5,473 nucleotides of DNA, taken from the NCBI GenBank assembly GCA_030621805.1, contig JAUXGY010000147.1, positions 1 through 5,473 of the forward strand. The letters are read 5' to 3'. The notes beneath the pieces were generated by a model that did no database searches, was not told the DNA's origin, and saw only the letters and a program-made list of their open reading frames with translations. Source of the stretch: Kiritimatiellales bacterium (GTDB taxonomy: Bacteria; Verrucomicrobiota; Kiritimatiellia; Kiritimatiellales; Pontiellaceae). Both the position numbers and the translations under genes were made by a program. Shown here piece by piece: positions 1 to 4,553 of this stretch (position 1 is its first letter; every line of letters begins with the position of its first letter).

Positions 1-1
1 T

Positions 2-739
2 GGCGAAACGGCGCAATACAACCTGCGGTTTCGCTATGGAGTTTCTGATCGGCTGGAGCTGGGGATGGATGTTCCCTATATTGACCACAGCGGCGGCTAT
101 CTCGATTCCCTGATTCGAAACTTTCACGACCTCTTTGGTATGTCCAACGACCGGCAGGAGGAATTTGATAAAAACCAACTCGAATATGTTTATGATACGG
201 TTGACATGACAGAACGGGCGCATGGCTTTGGGGATATCCGGTTTTCGGCGGCCATTCCGCTGATGGGTCGAACCACAAAAGAGCAACGCCACCTCGCACT
301 TCGTCCACAGATCAAGCTACCTACCGGCGATGCGGATCATCTGTTGGGGAGCGGCGGAACGGATGTGTCGATGGGCTTGGCCTATAGCGATTTTGAAACC
401 TTGCGCAAACTCAATATGGTGCTCACCTCTCATGCCGGAATGATCTATATGGGCAATACCAAGGTGCTTCGCGATAAGCAACTTCACTTCGCCGGCTACG
501 GTGGCGCCTCGTTGGGCTGGCTGGCCACTGAGCATCTCGAATTTAAGTTGCAGATGGATCTGCACTCCGCTTTTTATGACAGCGACCTTAAGCAGCTGGG
601 CTCTTCCCTCCAACTTCTAGCGGGTGGTACGGCCCATCTGCCCGGGAATATTTTACTGGATCTCGGTATCTCAGAGCAGTTGATCACCGACGCCACCCCC
701 GACGTAGGTTTCTATCTGTTTGTCCGCCGCCTTTTCTAA
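2..739 (+). CDS. DUF3187 family outer-membrane beta-barrel protein, 3' part
   Basis: The reading frame is open from base 2, so the gene starts outside the window; the ATG at base 65 is internal. The window holds 245 residues. Residues 29-47 (HSGGYLDSL...FHDLFGM), followed by a polar stretch, and the blocks IKLPTGD (104-110) and GSGGTD (116-121) are what I recognise as DUF3187 hallmarks. The rest alternates polar and hydrophobic residues as in beta strands (for example MGLAYSDF, LEFKLQMDLHSAF, GFYLFVRRLF). The chain ends in phenylalanine, as many outer-membrane barrels do for recognition by the BAM machinery. Family members are proteins of roughly 300-400 residues with no defined substrate, so about the first quarter is missing here, including any signal peptide. 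A role as an outer-membrane channel or structural protein is inference. The gene ends 24 bases before the YiiX-like gene on the same strand, which suggests co-transcription. Confidence 0.8.
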   Translation, partial: GETAQYNLRFRYGVSDRLELGMDVPYIDHSGGYLDSLIRNFHDLFGMSNDRQEEFDKNQLEYVYDTVDMTERAHGFGDIRFSAAIPLMGRTTKEQRHLALRPQIKLPTGDADHLLGSGGTDVSMGLAYSDFETLRKLNMVLTSHAGMIYMGNTKVLRDKQLHFAGYGGASLGWLATEHLEFKLQMDLHSAFYDSDLKQLGSSLQLLAGGTAHLPGNILLDLGISEQLITDATPDVGFYLFVRRLF

Positions 740-763
740 AATCACTTTAACAAAGCATCAAGT

Positions 764-2461
764 ATGAAAAATAAACGGCTTCTTCTCCTCCCGCTCTTGC
801 TGGTTCTCGTCGTGGTCGTCGTGCTCGGCATGCGCCTCGGCTACCCGTACCACCGGCTCATTGCTTTCGCCCTGCTGGCGTTCGGCTGGATTCCGCTCAT
901 CGCTTCATACCGCATTAACCGCCGCCTGCTGCGCGTCCAAAAAGCCCTTGTAAAAAAGAAGACCCGGCCGTACCTGCCGCACGCGATCGTGGCCTTGTTA
1001 TTACTCGTCGCCTTCTACGCAACGTGGGTGCTCTTTCCCGTGGGTAAAAGCCCGCTGATCGGCATGGCTCCCAATACCATTCGCGCCGAGATCAACGCAG
1101 ACCTCGGCAACTATCAAATGCTTTGCAAGGCCGCCGATGACATCCTCGGAACGTTTTCAGAAACCGGCTTGCTCGGCCGAAAGATCGAAAACCTCTCGAA
1201 GTCCGAGCGCTCTGAGATCCGCGAGCTCTGGCGCGACGGTGTGATGGCCTTTCTTGAATTTGATCTGCTTAAGGGGAAGTACTGCGGCTTCTACCAAATC
1301 GACTATATGGCCGAACCCGAGCTGCACGCCGACGCCTTCTTCCTCGCCTACATGGCCTACGTGGCTCAATACAACGCCTGCCTCGAAATCTTTGCGTTGC
1401 TCGACGGCAACGACTTTATGGAAACCCTGCTTAACGAAGAGGGCGAGGGGATACCTGTCAACAGCTTCTTTACCATGAAGCACCGACTCACCAGTCCCAA
1501 CGTCATACTGCGCATGAACGCGGCCATGGCCTACTACGAGCTCGTTAAGAAAGACATCTCCACCGATCCTGCCTTCGTGGCCGACTTCGAGCAACGCCGC
1601 ACCGCTTTCCAGAAACGTTTCGGAAGCCATGCCGATATCCTCATTGAAAACCCGCTCGACATTTTAGAACGCGCCGCCTTCGAGACCCTCTTTCCCGTGC
1701 AGAAAAGAGTGGCCGTTCAGATGAGCTACATCCGCACCGCCAAACGTGACTATCTCATCACCCCTGAAATCTTGGCCGATCACATCGACCGTCTCCAGCC
1801 CGGCGATATCCTCATCCAACGCCGAAACTGGCACATGACCAACATTGGCATCCCAGGATTTTGGCCTCACACCGCGCTCTACGTTGGAACCCCCGCCGAG
1901 CTTGACGCTTGCTTTTCCGACCTCGGCGTCCCGCCCATGGAAACCATCAAGGCACTCTATCCAGAAGCCTTCGCCGCCCTCAAAAAAACGGCTGCCGATG
2001 GCTATCCCGTCCGCGTCATCGAAGCCATTCGCCCCGGTGTTGTTTTCCAGTCGCTCGAAACCAGCGCCAAGTGCGACTACCTCGCCGTCGTCCGGCCCAA
2101 CCTTTCCAAAGCCGAAAAATTCAAGGCCTTGCTTGCGGCCTTCTCGCACTATGAAAAACCCTACGATCTTAACTTTGATTTCGCCACCGACAACGAGCTG
2201 GTCTGTTCCGAGCTCGTCTATAAATCCTACAAGGTTGCCGGAGATCTCCCCTTTAGGCCCGAGATCGTCAGCGGTCGCCTGCTGCTTCCGCCCAACCGCA
2301 TGGTCGGACAGATCATCGAGAACCTAGGCGACGAAGCTGCGCCCTTCAGCTTTATCCTCTTCCTCGATGCCCTCGAAAAGAGCAACGAAATCGTCGCACA
2401 AGACGCCGCCGCCTTCAAAGACAGCTACTCCCGCCCCAAGTGGGATATCATGCAGAAGTAG
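764..2461 (+). CDS. Membrane-anchored YiiX/YebB-like NlpC/P60-type cysteine hydrolase (permuted papain fold, C92 type)
   Basis: This is a 565-residue protein with three predicted membrane segments near residues 5-24, 30-48 and 74-92. The loop at 49-72 is rich in Arg and Lys, so by the positive-inside rule the large C-terminal part should lie in the periplasm. Residues about 100-330 form a mostly helical region that I do not recognise. The C-terminal region, about 340-515, matches the YiiX/YebB-like permuted papain family. It has LQPGDILI (344-351), then GIPGFWPHT with the probable catalytic His369, then RVIEAI with Glu420, then ELVCSELVY with the probable nucleophile Cys481. His before Cys is the circularly permuted order of this family. 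Such enzymes are amidase- or thioesterase-like; the substrate (peptidoglycan peptide, lipid or other acyl compound) cannot be read from sequence. Typical YiiX proteins are about 200 residues, so this one carries a large N-terminal extension. No Shine-Dalgarno motif precedes the ATG; the start is chosen because the membrane segment begins at once. It probably shares a transcript with the DUF3187 gene. Confidence 0.85.
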   Translation: MKNKRLLLLPLLLVLVVVVVLGMRLGYPYHRLIAFALLAFGWIPLIASYRINRRLLRVQKALVKKKTRPYLPHAIVALLLLVAFYATWVLFPVGKSPLIGMAPNTIRAEINADLGNYQMLCKAADDILGTFSETGLLGRKIENLSKSERSEIRELWRDGVMAFLEFDLLKGKYCGFYQIDYMAEPELHADAFFLAYMAYVAQYNACLEIFALLDGNDFMETLLNEEGEGIPVNSFFTMKHRLTSPNVILRMNAAMAYYELVKKDISTDPAFVADFEQRRTAFQKRFGSHADILIENPLDILERAAFETLFPVQKRVAVQMSYIRTAKRDYLITPEILADHIDRLQPGDILIQRRNWHMTNIGIPGFWPHTALYVGTPAELDACFSDLGVPPMETIKALYPEAFAALKKTAADGYPVRVIEAIRPGVVFQSLETSAKCDYLAVVRPNLSKAEKFKALLAAFSHYEKPYDLNFDFATDNELVCSELVYKSYKVAGDLPFRPEIVSGRLLLPPNRMVGQIIENLGDEAAPFSFILFLDALEKSNEIVAQDAAAFKDSYSRPKWDIMQK

Positions 2462-2469
2462 TTTTTTTG

Positions 2470-2537
2470 ATATACAATACTATATAAAATGGCCATTAAT
2501 TAGCCTTGTTTTGACTATTTTATATAGTATTCGATAT
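2470..2537. repeat. Large AT-rich inverted repeat between convergent genes
   Basis: A perfect 15-base inverted repeat has arms at 2476-2490 (AATACTATATAAAAT) and 2517-2531 (ATTTTATATAGTATT) around a 26-base spacer. Beyond a two-base mismatch on each side, the arms extend by four more pairs (2470-2473 with 2534-2537). The structure fills almost the whole gap between the YiiX stop codon and the dGTPase stop codon. It lacks the GC-rich stem and trailing T run of a standard intrinsic terminator: the only T run (2462-2468) lies before the hairpin, directly after the YiiX stop codon. It could be a bidirectional AT-rich terminator or mRNA-end stabiliser, a protein binding site, or a tiny non-autonomous element with terminal inverted repeats. 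No target-site duplication is evident. Confidence 0.8.
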
Positions 2538-2538
2538 A

Positions 2539-3693
2539 TTATTTAGCGCATTCTTCGAGGCCGAAACGGTGAAATTCTTCGATCGCGTAGCGGTCGGTGC
2601 AACCTGCGACATAGTCGCAGGCGGTGCGCCAGAGGCCTTCGGCTTCGAGCCGCGCGCGGGCTTTACGGCCCATGGTTTCGGGATGCTCGACATAGTGAAG
2701 GAACAACTTGCGCATCATCCCAACCGATTCCTTCGTGGCGTCGGCAACGCCGTGGTGGAAGTATAGGTTCTCAAACATGAAGGCAGTAAAGTGCGATAGA
2801 ATTTCCTTCATGTCGGGGCTAAAGTCGATAAGGCGTTCGGGAGCCGCCATGACCTCGTGAACGCTGTTGGGGTGATATTTCTTTAGTGATTTTTGCGAAT
2901 GCTCCATCACATCGACTACCTGCAATTCCAGTAAATTACGGATGGTGGCGCGCAGGAATTGGTCGTCGGTGAGATTGGAGTAGCGCTCACGCGTGGCGGC
3001 GGCGGCCATGCACCAGAATTCGGTTTGTTCCAGCTGGACGAGGGTGACGATGCCGGCTTCGAGGCCGTCATCGACGTCGTGCGCCTGATAGGTCATGTCG
3101 TCGGCAATGTCGGCCATCTGCGCTTCGAGCGACTGGAAGGGGCCGATGGGCTGGCCGTCGAGCTGGGCATTCTCCACATGGGCTTCGTGCTTGAGCAGTC
3201 CGGCGCGGACTTCCCACGTAAGGTTCAGCCCCTGAAAGTCGGGGTAGGGTGATTCGACGGTTTCGACGCACCGTAGACTTTGCAGGTTGTGGTCGAACCC
3301 TCCGTGATTTTTCATGAGGTGATCGAGGGCGTGTTCCCCGGCGTGGCCGAAGGGGCTATGGCCAAGATCGTGGGCGAGGCAAATGCATTCAGTGAGGTCT
3401 TCGTTAACTCGGAAAATACGGGCAAGGGTTCGGCCGACGGCAGCCATCTCCATGGTATGGGTGAGACGGGTGCGGTAGTGGTCGGCGGTGCCGTTCACGA
3501 AGACCTGCGTTTTGTATTCGAGCCGCCGGAAGCATTTGCTGTGCAGGATACGGTCGCGGTCGCGCGAGAAGCACGAGCGTAGCGGGTGGCCGTTTTCCGG
3601 GTGGTGCCGCCCAAGGCTTTCGGAGCTGTGGGTGGCGTAAGGCGCAAGAACGGCCTCTTCGGCGCGCTCCCAATCTATTCTCGCTTGGTTCAT
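2539..3693 (-). CDS. dgt: Deoxyguanosinetriphosphate triphosphohydrolase-like protein (HD superfamily)
   Basis: This 384-residue HD-domain enzyme belongs to the dGTPase family, which cleaves dNTPs, classically dGTP, to the deoxynucleoside and triphosphate in the cytoplasm. The N-terminal block FRRLEYKTQVFVN (55-67), then DHYRTRLTHT with metal ligand His79, then LAHDLGHSPFGHAGE with His108-Asp109 and His117, are the family signatures. The last ligand Asp is in ADIADDMTYQAHD (194-206), probably Asp198 or Asp199. The length fits the shorter bacterial 'dGTPase-like' type rather than the roughly 500-residue E. coli Dgt; members of this type may prefer other dNTPs, so the exact substrate is uncertain. 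The start is well fixed: an in-frame TAG lies four codons upstream (3703-3705), and MNQARIDWERAEE resembles the usual N terminus. No Shine-Dalgarno sequence precedes it. It is divergent from the NUDIX gene across 51 bases and convergent with the YiiX-like gene. Confidence 0.92.
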   Translation of the reverse strand: MNQARIDWERAEEAVLAPYATHSSESLGRHHPENGHPLRSCFSRDRDRILHSKCFRRLEYKTQVFVNGTADHYRTRLTHTMEMAAVGRTLARIFRVNEDLTECICLAHDLGHSPFGHAGEHALDHLMKNHGGFDHNLQSLRCVETVESPYPDFQGLNLTWEVRAGLLKHEAHVENAQLDGQPIGPFQSLEAQMADIADDMTYQAHDVDDGLEAGIVTLVQLEQTEFWCMAAAATRERYSNLTDDQFLRATIRNLLELQVVDVMEHSQKSLKKYHPNSVHEVMAAPERLIDFSPDMKEILSHFTAFMFENLYFHHGVADATKESVGMMRKLFLHYVEHPETMGRKARARLEAEGLWRTACDYVAGCTDRYAIEEFHRFGLEECAK

Positions 3694-3701
3694 AGAGAGG
3701 G

Positions 3702-3730
3702 ACTATAAAACAGCTCTTCTAAAAGTTCAA
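3702..3730 (-). promoter_or_regulatory. Sigma70-type promoter for the dGTPase gene, nearly leaderless
   Basis: Read on the minus strand, TTGAAC (3725-3730) and TATAGT (3702-3707) are separated by exactly 17 bases. They match the -35 consensus at four of six positions and the -10 consensus at five of six. Transcription would start near 3694-3696, only 1-3 bases before the ATG at 3693. This agrees with the absence of any ribosome binding site in front of the gene. No other equally good pair was found in the 51-base gap. Confidence 0.6.
3704..3709 (+). promoter_or_regulatory. Possible -10 element for the NUDIX gene, overlapping the dGTPase -10
   Basis: TATAAA on the plus strand shares its TATA with the minus-strand -10 TATAGT. 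A start near 3716 would give the NUDIX mRNA a leader of about 29 bases that includes its ribosome binding site. No convincing -35 box lies 16-18 bases upstream, within the dGTPase coding start; TTGGTT at 3685-3690 is only 13 bases away. The call therefore rests on one hexamer and the lack of alternatives. Confidence 0.3.
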
Positions 3731-3741
3731 ACGGAGAAGAG
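3714..3741. repeat. 7-base inverted repeat overlapping the NUDIX ribosome binding site
   Basis: CTCTTCT (3714-3720) and AGAAGAG (3735-3741) are perfect reverse complements separated by 14 bases. The right arm overlaps the Shine-Dalgarno sequence of the NUDIX gene, and the repeat straddles the -35 box of the dGTPase promoter. It could be an operator for a dimeric regulator or a weak RNA hairpin that masks the binding site. A 7-base match with a 14-base spacer can also arise by chance. Confidence 0.4.
3733..3737 (+). promoter_or_regulatory. Ribosome binding site of the NUDIX gene
   Basis: GGAGA lies seven bases before the ATG at 3745 and supports that start. It is one of only two clear Shine-Dalgarno sequences in the window. 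Confidence 0.75.
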
Positions 3742-3744
3742 AAA

Positions 3745-4272
3745 ATGTACGAAAAAACGATTTCACGAAAGACCGTTTTCCAGGGGCGCATCCTGGATGT
3801 GGACGTGCTGGAAGTGGAGCTCGAAGATGGCCGTCGGTCGGTGCGCGAGATTGTGCAGCATGGCGTGGCGGTAGCAATCATTCCGCAGTTACCGAATGGG
3901 CGCTTTATTTTTATCCGTCAATTCCGCAAAGCGATGGAACGGGTCTGTTTCGAGGTGGTGGCGGGCAACTGCGACCCGGGCGAGGAGCCTGTTGTTTCCG
4001 CCGCGCGCGAGTTAAAGGAGGAGACCGGCTATGAGGCGGTATCGCTGGAGCTGCTCGGGCCGATCTTCCCGAGCGTGGGCTACTGCACCGAACGCATCGA
4101 CATCTTTTTCGCCCAGGTGGCGCAACAGGGTGCAACGTCGTTCGATGAGGATGAAAACATCGAGACTCTCGTTCTTTCCGAAGACGAGATAGATGAAATG
4201 ATCCGGACCAATGAGATTGCCGATGCCAAGACCCTCGCCGCCTGGATGCTTTACAAGGCGAAACAGCCGTAG
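3745..4272 (+). CDS. NUDIX hydrolase, ADP-ribose pyrophosphatase-like
   Basis: This 175-residue protein carries a complete Nudix box, G-x5-E-x7-RELKEETGY, at residues 74-96. Within it, Arg88, Glu89, Glu92 and Glu93 form the metal-binding helix. Before the box, IRQFRKAMERVCFEVVAGN (57-75) corresponds to the RQxR...E(L/I)PAG region of ADP-ribose pyrophosphatases. After it, FPSVGYCTERI (108-118) resembles the PSPGxxxE element of the same subfamily. The likely reaction is hydrolysis of ADP-ribose or a similar nucleoside diphosphate derivative to AMP and a phosphorylated sugar in the cytoplasm. The usual PAG is VAG here, so substrate preference within the subfamily is open. The length is typical for the family, about 170-210 residues. 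A Shine-Dalgarno sequence at 3733-3737 supports the start. It is divergent from the dGTPase gene and convergent with tRNA-Val, with only 30 bases to the tRNA. Confidence 0.88.
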   Translation: MYEKTISRKTVFQGRILDVDVLEVELEDGRRSVREIVQHGVAVAIIPQLPNGRFIFIRQFRKAMERVCFEVVAGNCDPGEEPVVSAARELKEETGYEAVSLELLGPIFPSVGYCTERIDIFFAQVAQQGATSFDEDENIETLVLSEDEIDEMIRTNEIADAKTLAAWMLYKAKQP

Positions 4273-4293
4273 TGCGTTTGCGGCAACGGGGAG

Positions 4294-4300
4294 AAAAAAA
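4294..4300 (-). terminator. T run just after the tRNA 3' end, possible termination site
   Basis: Seven consecutive T on the minus strand begin two bases after the encoded CCA of tRNA-Val. No separate hairpin precedes them, so any termination would have to use the tRNA fold itself or a factor. The T run could also simply set the 3' trailer for processing. Confidence 0.35.
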
Positions 4301-4302
4301 GA

Positions 4303-4379
4303 TGGTGGACGATAAAGGACTTGAACCTTCGACCCCTGCCATGTCAAGGCAGTGCTCTAGCCAGCTGAGCTAATCGTCC
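4303..4379 (-). tRNA. tRNA-Val: tRNA-Val (anticodon GAC)
   Basis: The minus strand folds into a complete cloverleaf. The 7-bp acceptor stem GGACGAT/ATCGTCC is fully paired. The D stem is GCTC/GAGC with GG in its loop. The anticodon stem is CTGCC/GGCAG with loop TTGACAT, which gives anticodon GAC (plus-strand 4343-4345), reading valine GUC and GUU codons. The T stem GAAGG/CCTTT has one G-T pair and loop TTCAAGT. The discriminator is A and CCA is encoded in the gene (4303-4305), so the 77-base span includes CCA. It stands alone, convergent with the NUDIX gene, with its own promoter directly upstream. Confidence 0.97.
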
Positions 4380-4396
4380 CCAAAAAAGAGAAGCGC

Positions 4397-4425
4397 AATA
4401 TACGCAGGGGGTTGCGGTGTGTCAA
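4397..4425 (-). promoter_or_regulatory. Strong sigma70-type promoter for tRNA-Val
   Basis: On the minus strand a perfect -35 TTGACA (4420-4425) and a five-of-six -10 TATATT (4397-4402) are spaced by exactly 17 bases. The start would fall near 4390, about ten bases before the mature tRNA 5' end. A GC-rich stretch (GCGC) follows the -10, as in many stable-RNA promoters under stringent control; that regulation is inference. Confidence 0.85.
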
Positions 4426-4428
4426 CCC
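4409..4428. repeat. 6-base inverted repeat overlapping the tRNA -35 box
   Basis: GGGTTG (4409-4414) and CAACCC (4423-4428) are perfect reverse complements with an 8-base spacer. One arm overlaps the -35 hexamer of the tRNA-Val promoter. It may be an operator or a chance match; no T run follows on the plus strand, so it is not a clear terminator for read-through from the NUDIX side. Confidence 0.4.
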
Positions 4429-4452
4429 GGGGAATAATCATTTTCTTAAGGT

Positions 4453-4499
4453 TTGATTGCGGGGTGTAGATTCGGCATAAGTAGGTACTTTAGTATAAC
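4453..4499 (+). promoter_or_regulatory. Candidate promoter region of the symporter gene
   Basis: Two weak options exist in the 174-base gap. One is TTGATT (4453-4458) with CATAAG (4476-4481) at 17-base spacing, each four of six to consensus. The other is a better -10, TATAAC (4494-4499), without a recognisable -35. The second would start transcription near 4506, right at the 5' leader hairpin. Sequence alone does not decide between them. Confidence 0.35.
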
Positions 4500-4504
4500 C
4501 GACC

Positions 4505-4523
4505 GGGGAGCAGTAGGCTCTCC
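4505..4523 (+). promoter_or_regulatory. GC-rich hairpin in the symporter 5' leader
   Basis: The arms GGGGAGC (4505-4511) and GCTCTCC (4517-4523) form a 7-pair stem with one G-U pair and the five-base loop AGTAG. It sits about 30 bases before the start codon, clear of the ribosome binding site. It may protect the mRNA 5' end or serve as an operator at the DNA level. No T run follows, so it is not an intrinsic attenuator. Confidence 0.5.
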
Positions 4524-4540
4524 CATAACGCAGAAGTGGA

Positions 4541-4548
4541 AAGGGGAT
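4541..4548 (+). promoter_or_regulatory. Ribosome binding site of the symporter gene
   Basis: AAGGGGAT, a G-rich Shine-Dalgarno-like stretch, has its GGGG core ending seven bases before the ATG at 4554. It supports the start used for the symporter. Confidence 0.65.
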
Positions 4549-4553
4549 AGAAT

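Noticed and set aside
65..67. ATG at 65 as the start of the first gene
   Set aside because: The same frame is open back to base 2 and encodes residues that continue the barrel pattern, so this is an internal methionine of a truncated gene.
1631..1820. Repeated GATATCCTCAT in the YiiX-like gene
   Set aside because: The two copies encode short ILI-type stretches in different contexts with no regular spacing, consistent with chance and codon bias.
1157..2149. Minus-strand open frames within the YiiX-like gene
   Set aside because: They overlap a complete gene with intact motifs, and their translations show only low-complexity shadow composition.
2462..2538. Replication origin at the AT-rich repeat
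   Set aside because: AT-rich DNA and the skew flip suggest it, but I see no DnaA box (TTATnCACA type) and no origin-linked gene such as dnaA or dnaN nearby.
2462..2538. Classical intrinsic terminator
   Set aside because: The stem is almost pure A/T, the loop is 26 bases, and the T run precedes the stem rather than following it.
2959..3582. Plus-strand open frames of about 100 codons inside the dGTPase gene
   Set aside because: They lie opposite a well-conserved enzyme gene, carry no recognisable domain and are explained by its codon composition.
4012..4347. Minus-strand open frames crossing the NUDIX gene and tRNA-Val
   Set aside because: They run through a tRNA gene and antisense to a protein with a full Nudix box, so coding is very unlikely.
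4303..4379. tRNA-Val as an integration site for a mobile element
   Set aside because: No second copy of the tRNA 3' end, integrase gene or foreign-looking segment is visible on either side within the window.
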